A DNA stretch of 64,000 nucleotides from Spirosoma luteum DSM 19990 (GCF_000374065.1 NZ_KB893268.1:55072-119071), one strand, 5' to 3'. Shown: positions 1 to 9,397, counted from the stretch's first letter. Made by a program: numbers and translations. The notes: generated by a model not told the origin, from the sequence alone.

Positions 1-621
1 CGACGCAAAATTGTCGATGGCGTACTTAATGAATTGGGGGTTTTCGACAATATTGGCCGGGTTCTTATGCGCGACGCCCGTTTTGATAACGGTGAATCCC
101 AGCGCCTTTTGCTGCTTGATTTGTTCGGCGTTGCTGGCGCGCCCGTACACCCGAACGCGGTCGCGGGTGGGGCCGCCCAGCAGTTCATAGACGGGTACAT
201 TGAGGAGTTTACCCTTGATGTCCCACAGCGCGTGGTCAATGCCGCTGAGCGCCGAGGTCAGGATGGGGCCACCCCGATAAAAGGCGTGTCGGTAAATGGC
301 CTGCCAGTGGTGTACTACCGCTCGCGGGTCTTTGCCAATCAGGTAGGGCTCCACTTCCTTTATGGCTGTCTGGATGGTGAGTGCCCGCCCTTCGAGCAGG
401 GGTTCGCCCAGGCCGTACACACCCACATCGGTGTGGATTTTCAGGAAGATCCAGCGCGGTTTGACCAGGAAGGTTTCCAGCTTGGTGATTTTTACTTTGC
501 TGTAATCCCGAAACGGGGCGGGGTTGGCGGCATAGGATGATTCGGGCAGGAGCAGACCCGTACCGGCCATCCCCAGTACGGATTGGATGGCGGAACGCCG
601 GGAAAGTTTGGGCGATTTCAT
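1..621 (-). CDS. D-galactonate dehydratase-like enolase-superfamily enzyme (3' part cut by window edge)
   Basis: This is the first 207 codons of a minus-strand gene that runs off the left edge. It starts at the ATG complement at 619-621. The N-terminus has a twin-arginine-like leader (SRRSAIQ then a hydrophobic stretch), so export is likely. The following sequence matches the N-terminal capping domain of DgoD-type enzymes: KPRWIFLKI, GEPLLEGRA, YRGGPILTSALSGIDHALWDIKG and LLGGPTRD. Known family members dehydrate D-galactonate or related aldonates using Mg2+. The metal-binding half lies outside the window, so substrate cannot be judged. It is the last visible gene of the susC-susD-manD-type run. 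The 108-bp gap upstream of it is occupied by an inverted repeat. Confidence 0.85.
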   Translation of the reverse strand, partial: MKSPKLSRRSAIQSVLGMAGTGLLLPESSYAANPAPFRDYSKVKITKLETFLVKPRWIFLKIHTDVGVYGLGEPLLEGRALTIQTAIKEVEPYLIGKDPRAVVHHWQAIYRHAFYRGGPILTSALSGIDHALWDIKGKLLNVPVYELLGGPTRDRVRVYGRASNAEQIKQQKALGFTVIKTGVAHKNPANIVENPQFIKYAIDNFAS

Positions 622-645
622 ATAGGGTTCAGGGTTTATAGGTTA

Positions 646-727
646 CGGTTTTTGGTTTACGGTTTGTAGTCGGCTAACGCACTAGTAGACTCGCGTCAGC
701 TAACTAAAAACCGTAAACCAAAAACCG
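646..727. repeat. Intergenic inverted repeat, GGTTTACGG subfamily (copy 1)
   Basis: A 20-bp arm at 646-665 is perfectly complementary to 708-727. The loop carries GGCTAACGC and GCGTCAGC. The element fills the gap between the DgoD-like start and the stop of the next gene. The arms are built from the words GGTTTACGG and GGTTTTTGG. Confidence 0.85.
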
Positions 728-729
728 AA

Positions 730-2085
730 TTAAGGTCTGATCAGCGTGCCGTCCATTTTCCGCACCTGCCAGTTGGATTTGGTGCCGATGGGGTACTTGG
801 CGGCTTCTTTTTCATTGATATCTACGCCCAGGCCCGGTACTTCATTTACCGACATATAGCCCTTGTTCATGGTGGGGCAACCGCTGAAAACTTCCTGCAT
901 TTTGTCGGAGAAGCTGACGGCCTCCTGAATGCCAAAGTTCCACACAACCAGGTCGATGTGAGCGTGGGCCGCGTGCCCCACCGGCGATACGTCGCCGGGG
1001 CCGTGCCAGGCGGTGCGGACGTTGAAGAACTCGCCCAGTCGGGCTATCTTCATGGCGGGCGTAATGCCGCCAATCTGCGAGACGTGGCAGCGCACAAAAT
1101 CGAACAGCCGGTTCACCATCGGCTCTTTAAACTCGTTAATGTTGTTGAACAACTCACCCATGGCAATGGGCACCGTGGTCGACTGGCGCAGTTGCCGGAA
1201 CCACTCCATGTTCTCGGGCGAGAAGGGGTCTTCGACGAAGAAAGGCCGGTAGTCTTCCAGTTTCTTGATCATGTTGATGGCTTCCATCGGCTGCACCCGC
1301 TCGTGGATGTCGTGGAGCAGTTCAACTTCGTCGCCACACGCTTTCCGGACCACCTCGAACATCTTCGGTACCGATTTTAGGTAGAGCGGTACGTTCATGT
1401 AGTTGTCGGTTTCGCCCCCAAAGTTGGCCGCTTTGAAGTCGGGTTTGTCGGCGGTGGCTCCCACAGCTCCGTAGCCCCCCTGTTGAATGCGGATGTGCCG
1501 GAAACCGCGCTCCATAATCTTCTTCACATCCTCGGCAACGGCTTCGGGTGTGTTGCCGTTGGCATGGGTGTAGCACGGAATGGCAAAGCGGGATTTGCCC
1601 CCCAGCAACTGATAAACGGGCATGTTGGCGCGTTTGCCTTTGATGTCCCATAAGGCCTGGTCCAGTCCGCTGAGGGCGTTGTTGAGCACGGGACCATTGC
1701 GCCAGTAGGAGCTGACATACGCCCCATTCCACATATCCTCGATGTTGTCCACGTCCTTCCCGGCGCAGAAATCATTGAGGTACGAGTTGATAGCGGTAAC
1801 AACGGCCATTGCCCGCTGTGTAAACGTGGCGCAGCCTAAGCCGTACAGGCCCGGCTCGGTGGTTTCTACTTTCACCACAATAAGGTTGGAGCCCTGCGGA
1901 GCGGTGGCAATGGCTTTCACGCTTTTAATTTTGACCGGAGCCAGTCCTTTGGCGTATTGGGGTGTGCCCTGCTGTTCACGCGCTTCGGCGGTAGAGAGGC
2001 CGCCAAACAGGTTCAGTGCCCCGGCCGATGCGCCCAGACCCAGCATTTTTAACGAGTCACGGCGGTTGAAATCAGGTTTATTCAT
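730..2085 (-). CDS. D-mannonate dehydratase-like (ManD/RspA group) enolase-superfamily enzyme, Tat-like leader
   Basis: The 451-residue protein has a twin-arginine-like leader (NRRDSLKMLG) followed by the two-domain enolase fold. The visible catalytic set is D259 and H261 (HDIHER), E285 (FVEDP), E311 (MGELF), H361 and D365 (AWHGPGD), and E388 (GIQE). The spacing D-26-E-26-E-50-H-4-D equals what I recall for the active site of characterised ManD. The family dehydrates D-mannonate or D-gluconate to 2-keto-3-deoxygluconate. It lies directly downstream of susC-susD on the same strand, which suggests a role with a uronate- or aldonate-containing nutrient. The leader is odd because most known ManD enzymes are cytoplasmic. 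Enzyme group is confident; exact substrate is not. Confidence 0.85.
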   Translation of the reverse strand: MNKPDFNRRDSLKMLGLGASAGALNLFGGLSTAEAREQQGTPQYAKGLAPVKIKSVKAIATAPQGSNLIVVKVETTEPGLYGLGCATFTQRAMAVVTAINSYLNDFCAGKDVDNIEDMWNGAYVSSYWRNGPVLNNALSGLDQALWDIKGKRANMPVYQLLGGKSRFAIPCYTHANGNTPEAVAEDVKKIMERGFRHIRIQQGGYGAVGATADKPDFKAANFGGETDNYMNVPLYLKSVPKMFEVVRKACGDEVELLHDIHERVQPMEAINMIKKLEDYRPFFVEDPFSPENMEWFRQLRQSTTVPIAMGELFNNINEFKEPMVNRLFDFVRCHVSQIGGITPAMKIARLGEFFNVRTAWHGPGDVSPVGHAAHAHIDLVVWNFGIQEAVSFSDKMQEVFSGCPTMNKGYMSVNEVPGLGVDINEKEAAKYPIGTKSNWQVRKMDGTLIRP

Positions 2086-2108
2086 GTGTATAAATTGGTT
2101 TAAGGTTT

Positions 2109-2228
2109 ATGGTTTACGGTTTTTGGTTTACGGTGGCTAACGCATGAATAGCTGAAGCACGAGACAGATTTACGTCAGTGATATTCGTGTCAACCACCGT
2201 AAATCGTAAACCAAAAACCGTAAACCAT
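2109..2228. repeat. Intergenic inverted repeat, GGTTTACGG subfamily (copy 2)
   Basis: The left arm at 2109-2136 pairs with the right arm at 2194-2228, with one short bulge. The tip carries GTGGCTAACGC and TACGTCAG. The element fills the 147-bp gap between the ManD-like gene and susD. Confidence 0.85.
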
Positions 2229-2232
2229 TTTA

Positions 2233-3765
2233 CTATTTATCCCACCAAACGCGGGTATCCAGGTCATTGGGTCCCTGCCGCTTGACGGCCTCGTTTAGCT
2301 GGGCCGAATTGACCACAATCTCACTATCGGGGTAGGGCAGCCGGCGGATGAAGTCGCCTTTGATTTCGGAGCCGGGGTAGGGGTTTTTCTTCAGAGCGGG
2401 GAAGCCACTACGCCGGAAGTTAGCCCAGGCTTCGGAGCCATCTAAAAAGGACGCTACCCAATACTGCGTGTTGATTTGTTCCAGTGCTTTGCCCATATCC
2501 AGCGGATGGGCATCCAGGTAGGCTTTTATGGCGGCTTCCGGAATCGGACTTCTGTACGATGCCATCTGCTCCATATTGGCCCGAATGCCCTTTGCAAAAT
2601 AGTCAGCTGCCGTACCGGCCACCCAGCCGCGCACGGCTGCTTCGGCCAGCAGAAGCTGCACCTGCGCGTAGGTAATATGGAATTCGGGTGCGTCCAGGGC
2701 CAGCACCGTTGTCAGGTTCACCTGCGAATAATCCCACAAACTTGCCACGCCATTTGCCGCGAAGGTGGACGTTATCGTTACGTCGTTATAGCCCACGGGC
2801 ATGCCTATCTGCACCGCCGGGTCCGATGAAGCGCGTGCCGGTACCTGTTCCGGTCCACCCTTGGCCCCCACATAACGCACCGCAAACACGGCCAGCCGGG
2901 GGTCGTTGTTGTCTTTCAGGTAATTCACAAACGGAGCCGCGAGGTAGAAATTGGTTTTTTCGCGGGCCGCTAAGTGGTTGGCAATGTAGTTGTTGTAAAT
3001 GGCCGTGTGCCGGATAGTAGAGTTGTCTGCGTTGGACTGAAATACCCCACCCGCCACGGCCTTCTTGACGTAAGCCTGCGCCGTTGTGCCATCCACTTTG
3101 GTCAGGCGCATGGCGGCCCGGAGCATAAACGAATAGCCGAGTTTTTTCCAGTTGGCCACATTACCTCCGTACAGAATATCCGTAACAACCGCAGGCTGCT
3201 TGGGGTCGAGTGCTGCCGATGCTTCCTCCAGTTCCTTCAGGATATCTTTATAAATATCCTGCTGCGGGTCGTATTTGGGCGTGATAATCTCGGTTGTGTA
3301 CCCCTGACCGGCTTCAACGTATGGAATATCACCGTAGGTATCGGTCAGAATCATGAAGGCGTAGGCTTTCCAGATACGGGCTGCGTTATAGGTGTTTACC
3401 TGGAGTGGGTCGCCTTTGGTCTGGTCCAGTACGGCAATCAACTGCTTCACTACGTTGCGGTAGAAATTAGTCCAGACCAGGGGCGTGTTACCGTTATTGT
3501 TCTGGTTGTAATTCCCGCCCGACAATGAACTGCCGTAGGGCGTAATGATTTGCTGCACAATCGGAAACGTGTAGGTCAGCATGCCCAGCGTAGACCCCCC
3601 ATCAAGGTAGGTTGTACTGACAATCGCTTTATTCAGCACCAGCGACGGAGCCAGCGATGTTGGGTCTACTTTGTTGATATTGACTTCATCGAAGCCCTTG
3701 TCGCAACCCGTCAGCAGGCTCAGTGAGAGCAGTAGGATGAGGGTATAATTTAGTTTCGTTTTCAT
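2233..3765 (-). CDS. SusD/RagB-family outer-membrane lipoprotein (SusD-like_2 type)
   Basis: The 510-residue protein begins with a lipoprotein signal (LSLLTGC, acylated Cys20). Early residues such as DEVNINKVDPTSLAP and VLNKAI are typical of the SusD-like_2 branch (PF12771). SusD proteins sit on the cell surface over the SusC porin and capture the incoming nutrient. It follows susC by 18 bp on the same strand, so the two are almost certainly co-transcribed and form one complex. The neighbouring dehydratases suggest a sugar acid or oligosaccharide ligand, which is an inference from context only. Confidence 0.93.
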   Translation of the reverse strand: MKTKLNYTLILLLSLSLLTGCDKGFDEVNINKVDPTSLAPSLVLNKAIVSTTYLDGGSTLGMLTYTFPIVQQIITPYGSSLSGGNYNQNNNGNTPLVWTNFYRNVVKQLIAVLDQTKGDPLQVNTYNAARIWKAYAFMILTDTYGDIPYVEAGQGYTTEIITPKYDPQQDIYKDILKELEEASAALDPKQPAVVTDILYGGNVANWKKLGYSFMLRAAMRLTKVDGTTAQAYVKKAVAGGVFQSNADNSTIRHTAIYNNYIANHLAAREKTNFYLAAPFVNYLKDNNDPRLAVFAVRYVGAKGGPEQVPARASSDPAVQIGMPVGYNDVTITSTFAANGVASLWDYSQVNLTTVLALDAPEFHITYAQVQLLLAEAAVRGWVAGTAADYFAKGIRANMEQMASYRSPIPEAAIKAYLDAHPLDMGKALEQINTQYWVASFLDGSEAWANFRRSGFPALKKNPYPGSEIKGDFIRRLPYPDSEIVVNSAQLNEAVKRQGPNDLDTRVWWDK

Positions 3766-3783
3766 GATTTTAAGGTAGGGTGT

Positions 3784-6700
3784 CTAAAATTTCACATTCA
3801 AATTGAACCCGACACTCCGCGTAGGCGGTAGACCCGGCCAGAAGTCCAGGCCGACGCCGTTGTCTGATGATACCAGGGCTTCTTCGGGGTCCATGTTCTC
3901 GGTCCACTTCTTGATAATCAGTACGTTGTTGGCTACGGCGTTCAGACGTATTCCCTTTATGAAAAAGCCGCTGGGCAGTAGTTTGGTGAAATCGTAGCCG
4001 AGCGAAATCTGACGTAGTTTCCAGAAACCGGCACTGGTCACAAAATCTTCATTGATACCCAACGGATTGATGGATTCGTAGAATGGCTGCACCGCCGTCT
4101 GGGTTTTGTTGACTTCGCCGTTTGGGTTCACCCCATCGCCAATCACATAGCCCACATCGCGGCCTGGCAGCGTTCGTTTCGAAAGACCGTGCCGCACGTA
4201 GTTGATGTTCCGTCCGGCAATCATGTTAAAGCCCAGTTTGAAGTCAATCAGGACCGACAGGGCAATTCCCCGATAGGTGAACGTGTTGGTAATGCCGCCA
4301 AAATATTTAGGCAGGGCATTCCCCACGTTTTGCAGCGTGTTGTTCCGAAGCGGCAACCCGCTTTTGGCGTCAAAAACCTGCCGCCCCTGGGCATCGCGCA
4401 GGTAGGTGAAGGTGTATAGCTGCCCAATGGGCTTGCCAACCACCTGCGCCAGATTGCGCCCCCCACCGCTGCTGACGGTGATGATGGTGTCATTGGGCGA
4501 CAGGCCCAGCTTGAGCACTTTAGAGGTGTTGTAGGATGCGTTGGCACTCACATCCCACCGGAAGTCGGTACTCGAAACCGGTGAGAACGTCAACAGCATC
4601 TCCAGACCCTGATTCGCGCTCCGGCCCACGTTGATGAGCTTGCTGGTGTAGGACGAGGCATCGGAGATTTGGGCCGCCAGAATCTGGTCGTCGGTGGTTT
4701 TGTGGTAATACGTTAAATCGAACCCAACCCGGTTCTGGAACAATTTCAGTTCCATACCCACCTCGGCTTCCTGAATGCGGAGTGGGCGCAGGTTTTTGTT
4801 GGGTACTACGCTGGCATTGATACCCCCCAGCGGTACAAGTTGCCCCGCCGGGTTAGGAAACGAGTTGTTGTCGACGGAGTAATATAACGCGTTGGAATAC
4901 GGAGCCACATTGTCTGAACCCACCTGGGCGTAGGCCGCCCGTAACTTGCCGAACGACAGCCAGGAAGGCAGGTTATCGAAGGCCTGCGAGAAAACAAAAC
5001 TGCCCGTTACGGATGGATACAGGATGCTGCGATTTTGGGGAGCGAGCGTCGAAAACCAGTCGTTCCGGGCCGTGGCGCTCAGGTACAGAAACTCTTTGTA
5101 GGAGATCGTAGCCGCCCCGTAGAGGGAGTTAATGTTTTTTTCGGCCAACTGGTAGATGGGGTTTTTAATCCGCCCATTGGCCACCGTATATAGCCCCGGC
5201 TGCACAAAATCCTGCACCGTTACGCTGTTATAATCGTTGCGGGCGTAGCGGGCGTTACCGCCAAGGTTAACATCCACGCCAATCTTGCCGAACGTTTTGT
5301 TAACAGTCAGCAGGAAGTCGATGTTGCGCTCCAGGTTCTGGCGCACGTCCTGCGTATAGGAGCCATTTACGTAGCCAACGGGTGCCTGCGGAATGGGCGC
5401 GTAACCATTGGGAATGTTATAATCCTGGTTGCGGACGTACGAATCCTGGGCAATCCGGCCCTGCAACGACAGCCAGTCGGTAAACTGGTATCGGAGGGCG
5501 ATGTTGCCGAAGAGCCGATCACGATTGATGTTCTCGAAGTGACGACTCATGGAGTAGTACGGGTTGTTGCGCACCAGAAACCGTGAAAACACGAACTCAT
5601 CGCCGTTGGGCTTGGTCTGATTGTCGCGCAGGGCGTCGAACGGCATGGAGTTGGCCAGCGTAAAGATGACGGTCGAAACCGAGAAATCCTGGGTGTTCAA
5701 CTGGGGCGGGTTGATGTTATTTTCCTTCGAGTAGTTGATATTTCCCGACGCCGTCAGCCGATTGGTAATGTTTTGGGTAAAGCCGAGGTTAATCACCTTC
5801 CGGTTGAAGGTATTATTCTCCATGATTCCCTTGTTGTCGGTGTTGCCGAACGATAGGCTGAACCCACCTTTTTCCGTGTTATTGGCTACCGTAACCGTAT
5901 TGGTGAAGTTCGTACCCACGCGGTAAAACTGTTTTACCCGATTGTAGACCGGCTCATACGGGTACGTCTTATTGTCGAACAGCACCTGCGTCATGCCCGG
6001 CTGAAACTTCTCACCAAAGCTCCACACACCCGATGTCGGGTTAGGGGTAGTAGGTCGTTTGCCGCCTTCGCCCTGCCCGTATTCGTACTGAAAATCAGTG
6101 TAGTCCAACGGCGTGTCGGTGGTGAAGTTGGCGTTGTAGGTCACACCGAAGCCTTTGCCGCTCCCCCGGTTTTTGGTCGTAATCATCACCACGCCGTCCT
6201 TGGCCCGTGAGCCATACAGAGCGGCAGCGGTGGCCCCTTTCAGCACGGTCATGGTTTCAATATCGTCAGGGTTGATGCTGCTCAGGCCATCGCCCCCGTC
6301 GGAGCTGTTGGCCGCCCGCGTGCCAAAATCCCCGCCCAGAGCGTAGTTTGAGTTGTCAATCGGTACGCCGTTTACCACAATCAGCGGGGAGTTGTTGCCA
6401 CTAAACGACGACTGCCCCCGAATGCGGATTTTAGCCGTTCCGGCGGGGCCGGTTCCCATCGTAGTGATGTTTACCCCCGCCATTTTACCCTGCAACCCGC
6501 TCACAAAATTAGGCGTGCGGTTCACGTTAATCTGCTCGGCGTTGACCGTAGCCGTGGCGTAGCCCAGCGTTTTGGATTCGCGCTTAATACCCAGTGCTGT
6601 AACGATTACCTCGTCGATAGCTTTGGCATCTTCTACTAATGTTACATCGATGATGGAGCGGTTGTTGACCGGCACCGTCTGACTGAGGTAGCTGATATAC

Positions 6701-6915
6701 GAAAAAACCAGCGACGCATTGTTGGGCGCGTTGATGGCGTATTTCCCATCGGCATCGGTAGTGGTTCCGGTAGAGGTACCTCCCACCAGCACGTTTACGC
6801 CCGGTAACCCCTGGTTATCGGCTCCGGTAACAGTACCGGTAACACGGTTTGTCTGGGCGTATCCAAAGCCCACACATAACAGCAACAAGACAAGTAATCC
6901 AGTAAACTTTTTCAT
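3784..6915 (-). CDS. SusC/RagA-family TonB-linked outer-membrane transporter
   Basis: The 1043-residue protein has a signal peptide (residues 1-20), a carboxypeptidase-D-like regulatory domain (about 24-95, VTGTVTGADNQGLPGVNVLV), a TonB-box-like DEVIVTALGI (101-110), a plug domain (about 125-250, with DIETMTVLKGATAAALYGS), and a 22-strand-type barrel ending in an aromatic residue (LNVKF). SusC proteins import large nutrients through the outer membrane using TonB energy. It is followed 18 bp downstream by its SusD partner. A LacI-type palindrome at 6933-6947 lies just upstream of the start, so repression by the LacI protein at 8340-9380 is likely. Confidence 0.95.
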   Translation of the reverse strand: MKKFTGLLVLLLLCVGFGYAQTNRVTGTVTGADNQGLPGVNVLVGGTSTGTTTDADGKYAINAPNNASLVFSYISYLSQTVPVNNRSIIDVTLVEDAKAIDEVIVTALGIKRESKTLGYATATVNAEQINVNRTPNFVSGLQGKMAGVNITTMGTGPAGTAKIRIRGQSSFSGNNSPLIVVNGVPIDNSNYALGGDFGTRAANSSDGGDGLSSINPDDIETMTVLKGATAAALYGSRAKDGVVMITTKNRGSGKGFGVTYNANFTTDTPLDYTDFQYEYGQGEGGKRPTTPNPTSGVWSFGEKFQPGMTQVLFDNKTYPYEPVYNRVKQFYRVGTNFTNTVTVANNTEKGGFSLSFGNTDNKGIMENNTFNRKVINLGFTQNITNRLTASGNINYSKENNINPPQLNTQDFSVSTVIFTLANSMPFDALRDNQTKPNGDEFVFSRFLVRNNPYYSMSRHFENINRDRLFGNIALRYQFTDWLSLQGRIAQDSYVRNQDYNIPNGYAPIPQAPVGYVNGSYTQDVRQNLERNIDFLLTVNKTFGKIGVDVNLGGNARYARNDYNSVTVQDFVQPGLYTVANGRIKNPIYQLAEKNINSLYGAATISYKEFLYLSATARNDWFSTLAPQNRSILYPSVTGSFVFSQAFDNLPSWLSFGKLRAAYAQVGSDNVAPYSNALYYSVDNNSFPNPAGQLVPLGGINASVVPNKNLRPLRIQEAEVGMELKLFQNRVGFDLTYYHKTTDDQILAAQISDASSYTSKLINVGRSANQGLEMLLTFSPVSSTDFRWDVSANASYNTSKVLKLGLSPNDTIITVSSGGGRNLAQVVGKPIGQLYTFTYLRDAQGRQVFDAKSGLPLRNNTLQNVGNALPKYFGGITNTFTYRGIALSVLIDFKLGFNMIAGRNINYVRHGLSKRTLPGRDVGYVIGDGVNPNGEVNKTQTAVQPFYESINPLGINEDFVTSAGFWKLRQISLGYDFTKLLPSGFFIKGIRLNAVANNVLIIKKWTENMDPEEALVSSDNGVGLDFWPGLPPTRSVGFNLNVKF

Positions 6916-6932
6916 GGGTAAAGGGGATTTTG

Positions 6933-6947
6933 GGTTAGCGATTAAGC
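6933..6947. promoter_or_regulatory. Putative LacI operator upstream of susC
   Basis: Read on the minus strand this is GCTTAATCGCTAACC. It shares the GCTTAATCG half with the sites at 8311-8326 and 9407-9422. It lies 18 bp from the susC start codon. The right half is less symmetric than in the other two sites. Confidence 0.6.
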
Positions 6948-7044
6948 GTTTGCAGTTTATCCGTTTGGGTTTATGGTGGCGAGGAGCGGTCAGTATGAGT
7001 GCCTTCAGACTGCTCTTTACCGTAAACCCAATACCGGAAGCTGT

Positions 7045-8286
7045 TTACCAGTTATGAATTGCTCCGTCGGGGCTTTTCAGAACGGGATGCGGAAACTTCG
7101 TGTTTTCGGTTACTTCCAGCACGAGCGTGGCTTTCTTCGGGTCGAATTTTACACCTAAGCCCGGTTCGGGATTGAGGTAAAGTTTGCCGTTTTTGAAATT
7201 GATAAAATCGTCATTGAAGTAGGCCGGGCGTTCGGGTTCGCCCCCGCCCAGTTCCATCAGGCACCGCATGGGGCTACTGGAACCTAGCGTATGCACCAGG
7301 GCGGCTGTTGACAGCGGGCCGGTAAAGTGCGGAATCATGCCTACATAGTGCGTCTCGCACATGGAAGCCAGTTTCTTGAACTCCGAGATGCCGCCCGTGT
7401 TGGGCAGCGTGAAGCGGGTGTAATCAATGAGCCGGTTCTCGATTAACTCGTTCGAGTCCCAGCGGTCACCGAATTGCTCGCCGACGGCAATGGGTACGGT
7501 GGTCATGCTTCGTACGGTTTGGTAAACCGCCGGGTTTTCTGACCGGATGATGTCTTCTACGAAATAAGGCTCTAAGTTTTCGAGGGCGCGGCATATTTTC
7601 ACTCCCTCGGTGGTATCGAAGCGGGTGTGGAGGTCGATGGCCCAGTTGCCATTGCCACCCACGGCCGCGTCGATGCGCTTGCAGAGGTCGATGGTCTTTT
7701 TGGCGTTCTCGTAGAAATCGAAGGGTTGATCGCCGTTGCCGCCAGTGGGACCAATGCGGTAAGCCCGCAGTCCGGCTTTAATGCAATCCTGCGCCCGGCC
7801 TTCTTCGGTGGTTGCTTTGGAGGCCCGGAACCCGGTGGCGTAACACTCAATATAATCCCGCGTGGCTCCACCGAGGAGTTCATACACCGGCACGCCGAGG
7901 GCTTTTCCTTTCAAATCCCACAGGGCCATGTCGATAGCCCCCTGAGCGTGGATTTTCTCGCGGCCCGGCGGGTAAAACATACCCCGGTAAAGCCGCTGCC
8001 AGATGTCTTCGATGCGAAATGGATTCTCGCCAATAATCATCTGCGCCAGTTGCTCCACCATGTCTTTGGAGCCGCCCTCGCCAATGCCTACAATGCCCCC
8101 ATCGGTCTGAATCTCGACGATGCCCCTCGCCTGGTTGAACAGAGGCTTGGTATAACCGGGGGCCGCATAATACCGGATTTTGGTGATCTTCAGTTTGGGT
8201 GCTGTCGCAGCCGACAGGAGCGGAAGACCGGCCAGAGCCGCCGTTGAGCCGAGCAGGGCTGATTGTAAAAAACGTCTGCGTTGCAT
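7045..8286 (-). CDS. Mandelate racemase/muconate lactonizing-family dehydratase-like enzyme, Tat-like leader
   Basis: The 413-residue protein begins with QRRRFLQSALLG, a good twin-arginine leader. Enolase-superfamily metal ligands are visible as D218 (AIDLH), E244 (FVEDI) and E270 (VGEQF). H220 and H320 (IPHF) are in positions used by galactonate-dehydratase-type enzymes. The KxK pair of true mandelate racemases is replaced around YRIG (177-179), so a dehydratase role is more likely than racemisation. It lies between lacI and susC and has its own predicted promoter and operator at 8299-8329. Substrate is unknown; a C5/C6 sugar acid is inferred from context. Confidence 0.85.
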   Translation of the reverse strand: MQRRRFLQSALLGSTAALAGLPLLSAATAPKLKITKIRYYAAPGYTKPLFNQARGIVEIQTDGGIVGIGEGGSKDMVEQLAQMIIGENPFRIEDIWQRLYRGMFYPPGREKIHAQGAIDMALWDLKGKALGVPVYELLGGATRDYIECYATGFRASKATTEEGRAQDCIKAGLRAYRIGPTGGNGDQPFDFYENAKKTIDLCKRIDAAVGGNGNWAIDLHTRFDTTEGVKICRALENLEPYFVEDIIRSENPAVYQTVRSMTTVPIAVGEQFGDRWDSNELIENRLIDYTRFTLPNTGGISEFKKLASMCETHYVGMIPHFTGPLSTAALVHTLGSSSPMRCLMELGGGEPERPAYFNDDFINFKNGKLYLNPEPGLGVKFDPKKATLVLEVTENTKFPHPVLKSPDGAIHNW

Positions 8287-8298
8287 AGATGTTAAGGT

Positions 8299-8329
8299 AA
8301 GGAATAGTCAGCTTAATCGTTTAAGCAAA
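8299..8329 (-). promoter_or_regulatory. Predicted promoter of the dehydratase gene
   Basis: On the minus strand TTTG (8329-8326) is followed after 19 bp by TATTCCTT (8306-8299), a partial match to the Bacteroidota -33/-7 consensus TTTG and TAnnTTTG. The LacI palindrome occupies the spacer. Confidence 0.45.
8311..8326. promoter_or_regulatory. Putative LacI operator upstream of dehydratase gene
   Basis: GCTTAATCGTTTAAGC is a near-perfect palindrome with a central CG, the usual form of a LacI/GalR operator. It lies 24 bp upstream of the dehydratase start and immediately downstream of the lacI stop. Confidence 0.7.
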
Positions 8330-8339
8330 GAAGTGAAAC

Positions 8340-9380
8340 TCAGTGTTGATGGATTCGTTTTGGTTTCGACGAGTTTCGGGCCACTAGTTCGGCATTCATG
8401 AGTATCTGAGCGGGTTCATCGGGAGACTCTTTCAGCTTTTTTACCAGCAGGCTAACGGACGTTTGGCCCAATAGGTCAATGGGTTGTTTCAGGTAAGTAA
8501 TGGGGCAGTAATAAAGGTCAAATGCTTCGGCCTGCCCAAAACTGACGATGGCTACATCATCCGGTACGTTCAACTTTTGTTCGTTCAGGTAAATCAGTCC
8601 ATTTATTGCCAATCCGTAGGTGGCAAAAATCAGCGCATCAACGGGTTTATCGGTCTTTGTCAGTTCATCAATAGCCACCTTCGCTTCCTGTTCGATGTGG
8701 GTGAATCTGATTTTTTTCAGATATCCTTTCTGAAAGGGCAACCCGCCATCTTTCAGCGCGTCCTGATACCCCCGTATCCGCTCCTGCATATGGAACATAG
8801 CCGATTTGTAGGCAATCATACCAATGCGTCTGTAGCCGTTGGTAATCAGGTGACTGGCCCCGTCGTAAGCAGCCCGGTAATGGTCGGTCGACACAAAATC
8901 CGTTTGCATATCCGGAAAATACCGATCCAGCAGTACAAACGGGATATTCTTTTCTTTCAGCAACTGTACCTGTTGGGCCGAGTCTTCGGCCGACACGATA
9001 ATAAACCCATCTACCTGCCTGTTAATCAATACATTCAGCAAATCCCGCGACTTGTCGGCGTTCTCATCCGAGCTGCCGATAATGACCGTATAACCATTAC
9101 GTTTGGCTTCGTCTTCAACAATCCGGGCAATATTGGCGAAAAAGGGGTTCGATATATCGGCGATAATCAGGCCAATAGTCTGTGTTTTTCCGCTTCGTAA
9201 ACTCTTCGCAACGTGATTGGGCTGGTAATTCAGGGCGATGGCTATTGCCCTGATTTTGGTGGCAATTTCCGGCCCTACCCGACTCTCTTTCTCTTTGCCG
9301 TTCAGTACATACGATACCAAAGCCGTAGAAACGCCCGCTTCCTGAGCTATGTCCTTTAACGACGTTCTTTTTGCACTCAT
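8340..9380 (-). CDS. LacI/GalR-family transcriptional repressor
   Basis: The 346-residue protein has the N-terminal LacI helix-turn-helix (SLKDIAQEAGVSTALVSYVL, about residues 7-26) and hinge helix (NHVAKSLRSGKT), followed by a periplasmic-binding-protein-like effector domain starting at IGLIIADISNPFF. The family binds palindromic operators with a central CG and is usually released by a sugar or sugar acid. Three matching palindromes occur at 6933, 8311 and 9407. The last lies inside the gene's own predicted promoter, so autoregulation is likely. It heads the local sugar-acid locus. Confidence 0.95.
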   Translation of the reverse strand: MSAKRTSLKDIAQEAGVSTALVSYVLNGKEKESRVGPEIATKIRAIAIALNYQPNHVAKSLRSGKTQTIGLIIADISNPFFANIARIVEDEAKRNGYTVIIGSSDENADKSRDLLNVLINRQVDGFIIVSAEDSAQQVQLLKEKNIPFVLLDRYFPDMQTDFVSTDHYRAAYDGASHLITNGYRRIGMIAYKSAMFHMQERIRGYQDALKDGGLPFQKGYLKKIRFTHIEQEAKVAIDELTKTDKPVDALIFATYGLAINGLIYLNEQKLNVPDDVAIVSFGQAEAFDLYYCPITYLKQPIDLLGQTSVSLLVKKLKESPDEPAQILMNAELVARNSSKPKRIHQH

Positions 9381-9397
9381 CGGATAATAATTATGGA

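Noticed and set aside
34..540. Plus-strand open frame of 168 codons at the left edge
   Set aside because: It is antisense to the DgoD-like gene, whose protein has clear family motifs.
646..727. Simple intrinsic terminator
   Set aside because: The stem is long but no U tract follows on either strand, and related palindromes also occur upstream of starts, so it is recorded as a repeat.
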